A DNA stretch of 30,012 bases from an uncultured Faecalicoccus sp. GTDB lineage: Bacteria; Bacillota_I; Bacilli_A; Erysipelotrichales; Erysipelotrichaceae. The DNA lies in assembly GCA_902497095.1 (NCBI GenBank), contig CABVDD010000024.1, forward strand, positions 1-30,012. Reading direction: 5' to 3'. Both the position numbers and the translations under genes were made by a program. The notes below the pieces were generated by a model. That model saw nothing but the letters and a program-made list of their open reading frames with translations. It made no database searches and was not told where the DNA came from. Positions 22,480 through 30,012 of the stretch are shown here, one piece after another. Numbering within the stretch: position 1 is the first letter of the stretch; each line of letters opens with the position of its first letter.

Positions 22480-23555
22480 TATTTCTTTTCTCCTGCCAGT
22501 TTTGCCTGTTGATCTGCCAACTGTAAGGCATTCATTAAATCATCTAAACGTCCATCCATGATACGATCTAACTGATTGACTGTATATCCAATACGATGAT
22601 CCGTTACACGGTTTTGTGGATAGTTATATGTACGAATTTTCTCTGCACGATCTCCGGTTCCAATCTTGGTACGACGTTCCGCATCATTTTTTTCATCCAA
22701 TTCTCTCTGGTGTTCTTCATAGACACGAGCACGAATCGTCATCAATGCCGTAGCACGGTTTTCATGTTGAGAACGACCATCCTGACATTTAACGATAATA
22801 CCTGTCGGCTTATGAATAATACGAACGGCACTATCTGTTTTGTTGATGTGCTGTCCTCCGGCACCAGAAGCACGCATCGTTTCAATTTCTAAATCGTTCA
22901 TATCAATGTCAAAATCTTCTTCTTCGATTTCTGGCATACATAATACTGTTGCGGTAGATGTATGAATACGTCCCTGCGCTTCTGTTTTAGGTACACGCTG
23001 TACACGGTGAGAACCCGATTCAAATTTTAATGTTCCATAAGCGCCTTCTCCATTCACTTTAAAGGAAATCAACGAATAACCTCCGGCCTCACTATCTTCT
23101 GCTTCGATAACTTCGATCTTCCAACCTTTGGATTCACAATATTTAGAATACATACGGAATAAATCGCCCGCAAAAATATTTCCTTCATCTCCACCGGCTG
23201 CTCCTCGTATTTCTAAGATACAGTTATGAGAATCGTTTGGATCCTTAGGCACTAACAACAATTCTAATTTATCTAGATATTCCTGCATCAAAGGCTCTAA
23301 TCTTTCAATTTCTGCCTGTGCCAATTCTCTTAGTTCCTTGTCTTCTTCTTTAGATAATTCTTTGGCATCCGCATATTCGCTTTTTGCCTGCTTATATTCC
23401 TGATACGTTTCTACAATGGGTGTCAGTTCATTTTGTTCACGGCCTAGTTTTGCCATGGTCTTTCGATCGGATACGACATCCGGCTTCATCATCTCTTCGT
23501 TGATTTCATTATATCGCTCAACGATCGAATCTAATCTTTCTTCCATTTTTGCCAT
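22479..23555 (-). CDS. prfA: Peptide chain release factor 1
   Basis: A 358-residue RF1. It recognises UAA and UAG stop codons and triggers peptide release on the ribosome. The codon-reading motif is P189-K190-T191 (PxT class) in HRVQRVPKTEAQGR; the catalytic GGQ is at 233-235 in GAGGQHINKTDSAVRI. Length matches the family. ATG 23555 follows AAGGATG. It leads the prfA-prmC operon and is divergent from the glucosaminidase gene. Confidence 0.97.
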   Translation of the reverse strand: MAKMEERLDSIVERYNEINEEMMKPDVVSDRKTMAKLGREQNELTPIVETYQEYKQAKSEYADAKELSKEEDKELRELAQAEIERLEPLMQEYLDKLELLLVPKDPNDSHNCILEIRGAAGGDEGNIFAGDLFRMYSKYCESKGWKIEVIEAEDSEAGGYSLISFKVNGEGAYGTLKFESGSHRVQRVPKTEAQGRIHTSTATVLCMPEIEEEDFDIDMNDLEIETMRASGAGGQHINKTDSAVRIIHKPTGIIVKCQDGRSQHENRATALMTIRARVYEEHQRELDEKNDAERRTKIGTGDRAEKIRTYNYPQNRVTDHRIGYTVNQLDRIMDGRLDDLMNALQLADQQAKLAGEKK

Positions 23556-23639
23556 ATTTCCAACATCCTTTCAACCCATTCAGTTTAACATAGAACCCCA
23601 TGAAATGACAGTTTAATATGCTTATGATACACTGTAGAT

Positions 23640-25127
23640 ATGGTACGAAAAAGAAGAACTTATACAAACAAAAAGCGAAGAAAAAGAAAAGTGCACAAGA
23701 TTCGTTTATTTCTTATCAGTTTCTTATTTTTGATTGCTCTTGGATTTTTGGTGCTCAAAATTACCGAAAATGGTATTTTTACTGTCATCGCCGTCAATGA
23801 AAAAGGTACAACAGAAGAAGGAGAATATAAGCATTTTTGGTTTGCTCAACTTAAAATGAACAGTTTAGACACACAAGATGCCTATATTCAAAGAGAAGAT
23901 GGAAAAGTCGTTGCCTTATCTCAGGGAATCGTAAATCTAAACACAAAAAGCATCAACGAAAATACTCTTTATACGATAGATGGAACCAACGATCAAGGAT
24001 ATACCAACGGCAGTTATGGGGCGGATGCCTTATATCTTGAAACTTCTATGGACGGAACTCAAGTACTCATGCAGATCAGTGGTGTAAAAGGATGGGTATC
24101 CATCGAAGATGTTCAGCTTTATTTATTTGATGATTCACTTTATCTTTCTCATTACACCGTACAAGATGATATGCTGATTCATACGATTTCAACCGATTTA
24201 CTGCAGGGCGTCGTCAATTCTCTATCCATAGGATCCGCTCCAGATTTTATGAAGGAAAACACGACTTATTATTCTTACGATGGCAATTATTTCTATACCG
24301 ACTTCTCTCAAATGAAAGAAGATAATATCCACCAGGATCATAAAAATGCCGTCAATGACACTGCTTATTTTAACTTTTATCAATATGTACCACATCGCTC
24401 CACAACACAACTTACCAGTGCTAATTATAATTCCTATTTAGAAGAAATGGGAATCACCCAAAAAGCAACAAGCTATCCGTGTGCCGATAATGAAAGTGCA
24501 CTATATGATCTAGGGTCCACTTTTATAGATGTACAAAATCAAACCGGTGTTAATGCATCAATGATGTTTGCGGTAGCCCTAAATGAAAGCGGATATGGCA
24601 AAAGCGAATATGCCCTGACAAATTATAATTTATTTGGTCATGCGGCATATGATGAAAATCCAGATAGCGCTACTACATATACTTCCTTTGAGGATTGTAT
24701 CTATCAACATGCCTTTGGATTTATCCAAAGTGGCTATGCCAATCCTGATAACAGTCGCTATCACGGATCTTGGTTTGGAAATAAAGCCAGCGGCATCAAT
24801 GTTCAATATGCCAGCGATCCTTATTGGGGTGAAAAAGCAGCTCATTTCTATTATCAACTCGATGCAAGATCCAATAATAAGGATCAAAAAAACATAACGA
24901 TTCACACTCAATTTGTGACTCAGGATATTTCTGTATATGCAGATAAAGAAAAGTCTTCTGTCTTATACACCATTCCAGCAGGACAAATCGCAAGTTTTGT
25001 CATTGAGAAAAAAGAGAATAATTGGTATACCATTGCCAGTGAAGCACCTGTATCAAATCAAGCTATAGATACTACTGCATCATATCGTAACAGTGTAGGA
25101 TATATTCAAGTCAAAGATATAGATTAA
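23640..25127 (+). CDS. GH73-type N-acetylglucosaminidase, membrane anchored
   Basis: A 495-residue peptidoglycan hydrolase. A very basic N-terminus (RKRRTYTNKKRRKRK) is followed by one membrane span (about 22-41), so it is likely anchored with the enzyme outside. The glucosaminidase domain has MMFAVALNESGYGKSEYA with candidate catalytic E316, then NYNLFGHAAYDE and the family's YTSFEDCIYQHAFGFI. A C-terminal SH3-like domain (about 420-490) probably binds wall. The ATG has no Shine-Dalgarno; TATGAT (23623-23628) is 11 bases upstream, so the mRNA may be nearly leaderless. An in-frame stop (23625-23627) rules out a longer protein. Confidence 0.88.
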   Translation: MVRKRRTYTNKKRRKRKVHKIRLFLISFLFLIALGFLVLKITENGIFTVIAVNEKGTTEEGEYKHFWFAQLKMNSLDTQDAYIQREDGKVVALSQGIVNLNTKSINENTLYTIDGTNDQGYTNGSYGADALYLETSMDGTQVLMQISGVKGWVSIEDVQLYLFDDSLYLSHYTVQDDMLIHTISTDLLQGVVNSLSIGSAPDFMKENTTYYSYDGNYFYTDFSQMKEDNIHQDHKNAVNDTAYFNFYQYVPHRSTTQLTSANYNSYLEEMGITQKATSYPCADNESALYDLGSTFIDVQNQTGVNASMMFAVALNESGYGKSEYALTNYNLFGHAAYDENPDSATTYTSFEDCIYQHAFGFIQSGYANPDNSRYHGSWFGNKASGINVQYASDPYWGEKAAHFYYQLDARSNNKDQKNITIHTQFVTQDISVYADKEKSSVLYTIPAGQIASFVIEKKENNWYTIASEAPVSNQAIDTTASYRNSVGYIQVKDID

Positions 25128-25152
25128 AAGCCAAGCATTCATCTTGGCTTTT
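25126..25152. terminator. Bidirectional terminator, glucosaminidase / XRE gene
   Basis: AAAAGCCAAG (25126-25135) pairs with CTTGGCTTTT (25143-25152) between convergent genes. Confidence 0.87.
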
Positions 25153-25153
25153 C

Positions 25154-25435
25154 TTATGCGTAGTAGTACGAAACTGCATTTTCTTTAATATGAATCGCTT
25201 CATAATCTGGTGCATAGGCTCCCACTACAAAATCATCCAATGGTTTTTCCATTAAGCGGGATAAAGCATATAAATTATCTAACGTTGGCAAATTTGTACC
25301 ATCTAACCAGCGATAAACCGTTTGCACACAACTAAGTGATAAGTAATTTTGAATGTCTTTACACGTATACCCTTTTTCTTTCATGATACGTCGAATTTGT
25401 TGTCCTGTGGCTTTTTTATCAATATTCAAAAACAT
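25154..25435 (-). CDS. XRE-family helix-turn-helix protein
   Basis: A 93-residue DNA-binding protein. The HTH spans about residues 8-65 with GQQIRRIMKEKGYTCKDIQNYLSLSC-type first helices, VQTVYRWLDGTNLPTLDNLYALSRLM as the recognition helix and following helix, and PLDDFVVG at the end of the domain. The last 25 residues are a short tail without a known domain. The start ATG 25435 follows GAGGTGAG. It lies 58 bases downstream of the metallophosphatase gene on the same strand, so the two may share a transcript. Target unknown. Confidence 0.87.
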   Translation of the reverse strand: MFLNIDKKATGQQIRRIMKEKGYTCKDIQNYLSLSCVQTVYRWLDGTNLPTLDNLYALSRLMEKPLDDFVVGAYAPDYEAIHIKENAVSYYYA

Positions 25436-25493
25436 GTTTTTCTCACCTCATATCTCAACCTAGCATATATTTTGTCATTATTTATGGCATAAA

Positions 25494-26192
25494 CTAATAA
25501 TAAGAAACTTCCATCGTATTCAGGCATAAACAAGCTAATTTACTATTTTCATCCTGCATAGCACATCCACAATCAATATCTATATAATGTGCTGTTTGTA
25601 AATCTAATGTATCTGCATAGACTCGAAGTTCTTTATGATAGTTTAAGACGATCGTATGTCCGGCAATAATGGTTTTATTCCGTAAAAATGGCTGAGATGG
25701 ATCCATACGATCCCATACAAAATGTAAAGGGTCCATCACATCTTCCCGGTATAAAATATCTTTTCTTTTTGCCTTTCCCGGTGCTGAATGACACAGATAA
25801 AATTTTCGATCATTAACCTTAAAATTTGTATAAGCAAATGGAAGTTTTTGTAGCGACTCCATAATAAATCTTTGTTCTTGTTTATCCGCTTTATTATAAG
25901 CTGCCATAGTAGGAGCACCACCATTTAAGATCCAGTTTAACACATGAATGTCATTGGGTATTTGTCCTTGATATTCTTCCAATAATTCCAACATCATATA
26001 TTCATGATTTCCCATTAAAAGATGTACATTTTTCCTTTGAAGCACATCTTTTAAAATGGAATATCCATCTGGTCCTCGATCAATCACATCGCCTAAAATA
26101 ATCAAAGTATCTTGGTTTAAATCTATATTTTGTAATAGTGTATTGTACTTATCACGCAAACCATGAATATCACTGCATACATATACAGCCAT
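25494..26192 (-). CDS. Serine/threonine phosphatase-like metallophosphoesterase
   Basis: A 232-residue calcineurin-type phosphoesterase with all motifs: CSDIHG (7-12), GDVIDRGPDG (about 34-43), GNHEYMM (about 61-67), CHSAPG (about 135) and AGHTIV (about 174). These bind two metal ions and place it with bacterial PPP phosphatases and ApaH/PrpE-like enzymes. The substrate could be phosphoprotein or dinucleoside polyphosphate. ATG 26192 follows a run of five G. A leader hairpin (26210-26216 / 26225-26231) precedes the RBS. Confidence 0.9.
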   Translation of the reverse strand: MAVYVCSDIHGLRDKYNTLLQNIDLNQDTLIILGDVIDRGPDGYSILKDVLQRKNVHLLMGNHEYMMLELLEEYQGQIPNDIHVLNWILNGGAPTMAAYNKADKQEQRFIMESLQKLPFAYTNFKVNDRKFYLCHSAPGKAKRKDILYREDVMDPLHFVWDRMDPSQPFLRNKTIIAGHTIVLNYHKELRVYADTLDLQTAHYIDIDCGCAMQDENSKLACLCLNTMEVSYY

Positions 26193-26209
26193 TCTATATC
26201 CCCCTTTTT

Positions 26210-26231
26210 GATTCTTAACCCCTCAAGAATC
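26210..26231 (-). promoter_or_regulatory. Leader hairpin before the metallophosphatase gene
   Basis: GATTCTT and AAGAATC arms around an eight-base loop, ten bases before the G-rich RBS. A TATAAT-like box (26250-26245 on the minus strand) lies just upstream. Role unknown; it may be chance. Confidence 0.3.
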
Positions 26232-26252
26232 GAATTGCTTACTTATTATATC

Positions 26253-26279
26253 AAAAAAGACGAGTTTCCCCGTCTTTTA
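26253..26279 (-). terminator. trkAH terminator
   Basis: AAAAGACG (26255-26262) pairs with CGTCTTTT (26271-26278). On the minus strand the stem follows directly after the trkH stop codon and ends in a T-run. Confidence 0.85.
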
Positions 26280-27782
26280 GTCCATTTTATTAAACTTTTT
26301 TCTTCGACACATATCCGGCAATTTAAATAAAGGAAATAAGAAGATCAATACAGGATAGATTTCCAATCTTCCTATTAACATTGCAAAACTTAAAACCAGC
26401 TTAGAAAGATCTGAATACATGGCAAAATTTCCCATAGGCCCGGCTAGTCCAAAGGCCGGTCCTACATTACCAATGCAGGTAAAAACAGAGCTGATCGTGG
26501 TTTCAAAATCTAAATTGTCTAGAGAAACTAAGAAAATACATGCGAATAAGATCATCATAAAGCAGCCAAAATATGCCATGATCTGTGATACGACACTGTC
26601 ATCTACGACTTTTCCATCCATAGTGATAGCTTCTACTTTTTGCGGATGAACTAATCTTTGAATATCTAATTTGATCTTTTTTAAAATGATCACAAAACGA
26701 GATATCTTGATTCCTCCAGCTGTCGATCCAGCACAGGCTCCCAATACCATCAACAATAATAATATGGCTTTTGAAAACATCGGCCACAAATTAAAATCTG
26801 TTGTGGCATATCCGGTTGTCGAAATAATAGTTGCAACCTGAAAGGAGGCATAGCGCAAGCCTTCCAAAATTCCTCCGTACATTTGCGATATATTTAATGT
26901 GATCAAAACAATACAGCTTACAACTATGAACAAATACATGCGCAATTCTTCATTTTTAAAGACTTGTTTAAAATTTTTCAAGAACAAAAAATAATACAAG
27001 TTAAAGTTTATGCCAAACAATAACATAAAAATGGTAATCACCACTTCAAAATACACGTTATTATAAAGACCTACCCCTAAAGAAGAAATACTGAATCCAC
27101 CTGTTCCGGCGGTTCCAAATGTATAACAAAGTGTATCAAATAAAGGCATGCCTCCAGCTAATAAAAATAAGATACAAAGCAGAGTCAATCCCATATACAT
27201 CACATACAAGATCATTGCACTTTGTTGGATACGCGGCACCAGCTTTCCAATAATAGGGCCAGGTGCTTCTGCTCGCATTATATGCATGGAACGATCGTTA
27301 GACTTAGGAAAAAAAGCAAGTATAAAAACAAGAATACCCATACCGCCGATCCAATGCGTAAAACTTCTCCAAAAAAGAATGCCTTTTGATAATTCTTCTA
27401 CGGAAGGTACGATCGAAGATCCTGTTGTAGTAAAGCCTGAGACAGCCTCAAAAAAACAATCAACAAAACTAGGAATTTCCCGGGAGATAAAATAAGGAAG
27501 GCAGCCAAACAAACTGGCTGTGATCCAACAAATCCCTACTGCGATCATACCATCTCTTGCGAAATAATCTTTACGATCTAATCGAATTCTGGATAGTGCA
27601 AATCCGACCAGAAGACAAATCGCAATGGTGATCAGAAAATCATAAACTACTTTTTCTTTATACAATAAAGAACAAATTAATGGCAAAACCATCAAAAGCC
27701 CAAGACAGATCAACACATATCCATTCATATTGGCAATCAATCGCCAATTGATTTTTTTCATCTTACGTTTAAGCCAATACAT
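26277..27782 (-). CDS. trkH: TrkH/KtrB-type potassium channel subunit
   Basis: A 501-residue membrane protein forming the ion-conducting subunit of a Trk/Ktr potassium uptake system. Four selectivity filter loops are visible: SGFTTTGSSIV, GTAGTGGFSI, STTGYATTDF and CIGNVGPAFG. About ten or more hydrophobic segments are present, with an MKKINWRLIANMNGYVL start region typical of TrkH rather than the shorter KtrB. The first ATG (27782) has GAGGGATATC upstream; a later ATG lacks an RBS. It overlaps trkA by 14 bases, so the channel and its gating subunit are coupled. Confidence 0.93.
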   Translation of the reverse strand: MYWLKRKMKKINWRLIANMNGYVLICLGLLMVLPLICSLLYKEKVVYDFLITIAICLLVGFALSRIRLDRKDYFARDGMIAVGICWITASLFGCLPYFISREIPSFVDCFFEAVSGFTTTGSSIVPSVEELSKGILFWRSFTHWIGGMGILVFILAFFPKSNDRSMHIMRAEAPGPIIGKLVPRIQQSAMILYVMYMGLTLLCILFLLAGGMPLFDTLCYTFGTAGTGGFSISSLGVGLYNNVYFEVVITIFMLLFGINFNLYYFLFLKNFKQVFKNEELRMYLFIVVSCIVLITLNISQMYGGILEGLRYASFQVATIISTTGYATTDFNLWPMFSKAILLLLMVLGACAGSTAGGIKISRFVIILKKIKLDIQRLVHPQKVEAITMDGKVVDDSVVSQIMAYFGCFMMILFACIFLVSLDNLDFETTISSVFTCIGNVGPAFGLAGPMGNFAMYSDLSKLVLSFAMLIGRLEIYPVLIFLFPLFKLPDMCRRKKFNKMD

Positions 27783-29127
27783 CGTTGATATCCCTCAATC
27801 CAGCTATCTTACTAATCAAAATCAGCGTATCTCCAATTTCCACATAAGAATCACCTTGTGCAATTTGCGGTTTTCCTCTTCGAGTGATATAAGCTACCAA
27901 CATTTCTTTTTTCAATGTCAGATCCTTTAAAGGAACTCCAATAAATTTACAGTTCTTTCGCACTCTGAATTCCAGCACTTCCACTTGATCATCCACGATC
28001 TTGATCAAAGACTCAATATTAGAGCCTACACTATTTTGCATAGCTCGAACATATTGACAAATTTGATTGGCCGTAATGTTTTTAGGTGTGATCGCATTTT
28101 CCAAACCAAGTTTTTCCAATAAAAATCCTAATGACACACGATTCACTTTAGGCAATACATTTTGTACACCTAAACTGGAAGCAAACATAGAAATAATAAC
28201 ATTTTCCTCATCGTTATCCGTTAAAGCAATGAACCCATCCATATCTTCCAAGTTTTCAGATCGCAATAGTTCATGATCCGTTCCATCACCATGAATGACT
28301 GTAATAGATGGAAACTTTTCAACAAGACGCAAACACACATCTTTATTCATCTCTACTACTTTTACTTCGATACCTAAATGGAGTAAAAGACGAATTAAAT
28401 AAAAGCTGATTCGTCCGCCACCAACGATCATTACTTCCTGTACTTTTTTATCTTTTAACAGTTTGATTTCTTTAAAGAACTGTTCTAATTCTCGCATAGA
28501 TCCCGTTAATGAAACTTTATCGTTTTCCTGAATGATCGTCTGTCCATCAGGTATGATGATTTGCGAACCTCTTTGTATCACACAAAACAAAACATTGGAT
28601 TTATAACGCGAACTGATCTCAATTAGATTCTTTCCAATTAAAGGACTGCCTTCCCGAACTTTAATTTCAGTCAATTCAACACGTCCCTTGGCAAAAGATG
28701 TAGCCTTGATCGTACTAGAAAAGCGTAAAGAGCGAACTATTTCCAAAGCCGCTGCCATTTCTGGATTGATCTGCATGGAAAGCCCTAAATCCTCTTTCAT
28801 CATATTTAAAGCCCCTACATATTCCGGATTTCGAATACGGGCGATCGTATTTTTTGTACCTAGTTTTTTTGCCAACATACAACAAATGATATTGATTTCA
28901 TCTTGACTGGTCACTGCGATCAAAAGCTCACATTCTTTTACGCCCGCTTCCACTAACACATCTACGTTAGCTCCATTGCCTAAGACTCCAATAATATCCA
29001 AACGGTTTACAGTATCTTCCAATACTTTCTGTTTATTTTCGATGATCGTTACATCGTGTCCTTCCTGATTCAACTGACAAGCCAGTGCAAAACCAACTTT
29101 TCCGTCACCCACAATTGCAATTTTCAT
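27769..29127 (-). CDS. trkA: TrkA potassium uptake regulatory subunit
   Basis: A 452-residue cytoplasmic gating protein with two RCK units. The first Rossmann fold opens with IAIVGDGKVGFALACQL (from residue 3) and the second with VMIVGGGRISFYLIRLL (about residue 225). Each is followed by an RCK-C domain (GSPLIGKNLIEIS... and KFIGVPLKDLTLKKEML...). Such units bind nucleotides (NAD(H)/ATP) and sometimes c-di-AMP to control the channel. ATG 29127 follows AAGGAGAAG; the open frame extends 18 codons further without RBS and across the promoter. The double-RCK form matches TrkA, not KtrA. Confidence 0.93.
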   Translation of the reverse strand: MKIAIVGDGKVGFALACQLNQEGHDVTIIENKQKVLEDTVNRLDIIGVLGNGANVDVLVEAGVKECELLIAVTSQDEINIICCMLAKKLGTKNTIARIRNPEYVGALNMMKEDLGLSMQINPEMAAALEIVRSLRFSSTIKATSFAKGRVELTEIKVREGSPLIGKNLIEISSRYKSNVLFCVIQRGSQIIIPDGQTIIQENDKVSLTGSMRELEQFFKEIKLLKDKKVQEVMIVGGGRISFYLIRLLLHLGIEVKVVEMNKDVCLRLVEKFPSITVIHGDGTDHELLRSENLEDMDGFIALTDNDEENVIISMFASSLGVQNVLPKVNRVSLGFLLEKLGLENAITPKNITANQICQYVRAMQNSVGSNIESLIKIVDDQVEVLEFRVRKNCKFIGVPLKDLTLKKEMLVAYITRRGKPQIAQGDSYVEIGDTLILISKIAGLRDINDVLA

Positions 29128-29159
29128 AATCTTCTCCTTGCGAATTAAACAGTATATCC

Positions 29160-29188
29160 ATTGTAGTCGCCTTAGGTGCATGAATCAA
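29160..29188 (-). promoter_or_regulatory. trkAH promoter
   Basis: On the minus strand TTGATT (29188-29183), 17 bases, TACAAT (29165-29160). The leader would be about 25 bases, too short for a c-di-AMP riboswitch. Confidence 0.6.
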
Positions 29189-29424
29189 GATAAGAGTGCG
29201 TAAAATTAAGATTTTATAAAGAAATTGTTCATTATTTATAGACAGTTGCATGTAATTCCTTATATAACGCAAAAATTAAATCTATTTCTTTATATGTTCT
29301 TAATGAATTTTATAAACAAAAATAAAGAAACCCATCTTTAAATCTTTCGTATAAAATCATTTAACAACTCATTTCTACTAGCATTTTAAAATTAAATTGA
29401 TTACTATGAAGTAGAGGTCTACCC
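29182..29424. other. AT-rich divergent intergenic region, nothing further seen
   Basis: Between trkA and acylphosphatase. Apart from the trkAH promoter at its left edge I see no RNA fold, repeat or ORF I can support. A promoter for the acylphosphatase must lie here but no clear boxes stand out. Confidence 0.5.
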
Positions 29425-29769
29425 ATGAATTTTTTTAAGAAACTGCAAAAACAAATCAATAATACCAACAATAAAGCTTTACCCGTCTTTAACGATAGCC
29501 CAGTTATGCGTGTACAGATTCGCTTTGAAGGTTTAGTACAAGGTGTCGGTTTTCGATATGAAGTGTATCAGATGGCAACACAATTAAAAATGACAGGATG
29601 GGTTCGCAATGAAATAGATGGTAGTGTACTTTGTGAATTACAAGGAACAAAAGAAAAAATAGAGTACTTGATTCAGCATTTATATCAAGTACCCCGTTTT
29701 CAAATTAACTCTGTAACCCAAAAAGAAATCCCTCTTAAAAATGAAGCATCCTTTCATATGGCTAACTGA
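29425..29769 (+). CDS. acyP: Acylphosphatase
   Basis: A 114-residue acylphosphatase, which hydrolyses carboxyl-phosphate bonds such as in acetyl phosphate or 1,3-bisphosphoglycerate. The phosphate loop GLVQGVGFRYEVY holds the catalytic R44, and GWVRNEIDGSV holds N62. The domain begins at about residue 28; the first 27 residues (Lys/Asn-rich) are an extension beyond the usual 90-residue length. ATG 29425 follows AGAGG. It is divergent from trkA with about 240 AT-rich bases between them, in which I see no other gene. Confidence 0.9.
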   Translation: MNFFKKLQKQINNTNNKALPVFNDSPVMRVQIRFEGLVQGVGFRYEVYQMATQLKMTGWVRNEIDGSVLCELQGTKEKIEYLIQHLYQVPRFQINSVTQKEIPLKNEASFHMAN

Positions 29770-29786
29770 TCTTGTAGACTTGCTTT

Positions 29787-29815
29787 TTGTTTATTGTGAA
29801 ATATCATGTTATAAT
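29787..29815 (+). promoter_or_regulatory. Strong promoter for the tRNA-like locus
   Basis: TTGTTT (29787-29792), 17 bases, TATAAT (29810-29815): near-consensus spacing and -10. The first tRNA-like sequence starts 21 bases downstream. Confidence 0.75.
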
Positions 29816-29836
29816 CAAAAAGCATTTACCAGCCAT

Positions 29837-29905
29837 GTCCTCGTAGCATAACGGATAATGCAATCGCCTCCTAAGCGGCAGATTGTTCGATTCCTTCGAG
29901 CAGTA
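29837..29905 (+). tRNA. Degenerate tRNA-Arg(CCU)-like sequence
   Basis: The 5' half is sound: GTCCTCG acceptor arm, D stem GCAT/ATGC around AACGGATA, and anticodon loop CTCCTAA (anticodon CCT). The anticodon stem is imperfect (ATCGC with GCGGC). The 3' half is damaged: about five bases are missing around the variable loop and T stem, the T stem does not pair well, and the 3' acceptor arm reads CGAGCAG instead of CGAGGAC, leaving two mismatches. No CCA is encoded. It may be a pseudogene or a recombination product; a functional tRNA is doubtful. Confidence 0.5.
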
Positions 29906-29928
29906 AAAATTGCATAAATCTTAAAAAT

Positions 29929-29968
29929 GTCTCAGTAGCTCAGCTGGATAGAGCACACGCCTCCTAAG
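29929..29968 (+). tRNA. 5' half of a second tRNA-Arg(CCU), interrupted in the anticodon arm
   Basis: GTCTCAG acceptor arm, TA, D arm GCTC...GAGC with CAGCTGGATA, and the anticodon arm CACGC plus CTCCTAA (CCT) match a standard tRNA-Arg. After CTCCTAAG the sequence continues as GTTGCGTTACAACGG and an A-rich stretch, with no anticodon 3' arm, T arm or acceptor 3' arm before the window ends at 30012. It is either the edge of an inserted element, an intron-containing tRNA, or a damaged copy. Confidence 0.55.
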
Positions 29969-30012
29969 GTTGCGTTACAACGGCCACCTCAAAAAAAACT
30001 AAATAAGGGATT

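Noticed and set aside
27148..27495. A 115-residue plus-strand frame opposite trkH
   Set aside because: It is a shadow of the trkH coding sequence with no RBS and no recognisable protein features.
29128..29424. c-di-AMP (ydaO-type) riboswitch before trkA
   Set aside because: The trkA leader is about 25 bases and the region is AT-rich without the aptamer's GGG/GAA blocks.

Overview
The window looks like a chromosomal segment from a low-GC Gram-positive bacterium. It has AT-rich DNA, strong AGGAGG-type ribosome binding sites, intrinsic terminators with T-runs, HrcA/CIRCE control, AddAB/RexAB recombination proteins, a folate ECF transporter under a THF riboswitch and a Hol_Tox-type type I toxin. 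The combination suggests a Bacillota gut lineage such as Erysipelotrichia, but I cannot fix the genus from sequence alone. Most genes are ordinary housekeeping genes. The unusual material is in promoters, leaders and small RNA genes.

Layout, left to right. The 3' end of an unidentified gene (1-72) is followed by a THF riboswitch and folT, then an hsp20 gene with two CIRCE operators, then tRNA-Glu(CUC). Next, on the minus strand, is a repeat-rich secreted surface protein (1629-3164). Its only good promoter carries a run of nine G between -35 and -10, and two of its repeats contain EF-hand-like loops. A two-gene stomatin unit and a short KdpD/KdpE two-component pair follow, both on the minus strand. 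Divergent from kdpD is addB-addA (double-strand break repair), then an AzgA-type purine permease. A cytidylate-kinase-like gene and an unknown 99-residue gene lie on the minus strand.

From 15.3 to 16.7 kb an SPFH membrane protein overlaps a ribbon-helix-helix protein, with a 19-bp palindrome on their promoter. Then come tex, a 44-residue membrane microprotein, methionine aminopeptidase with a SEC-C zinc knuckle, and a Tim44-like secreted or membrane protein. At 21.0-21.6 kb there is a type I toxin-antitoxin locus (28-residue toxin, antisense RNA) and beside it a second copy that has lost the toxin's 5' leader and most of the toxin ORF but kept the antisense RNA gene. prfA-prmC, a GH73-type glucosaminidase, an XRE regulator, a metallophosphatase and the TrkA/TrkH potassium uptake pair follow.

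The right end has an acylphosphatase and then a strong promoter driving two abnormal tRNA-Arg(CCU)-like sequences. The second loses its tRNA fold in the anticodon arm, as expected at the edge of an integrated element or a rearrangement beyond the window.

How the genes work together: KdpDE and TrkAH both relate to potassium. kdpFABC is not in the window, so KdpDE may control another transporter. The surface protein, glucosaminidase and Tim44-like protein act at the cell envelope. kdpD, addB and the glucosaminidase all appear to start at, or within a few bases of, their mRNA 5' ends.
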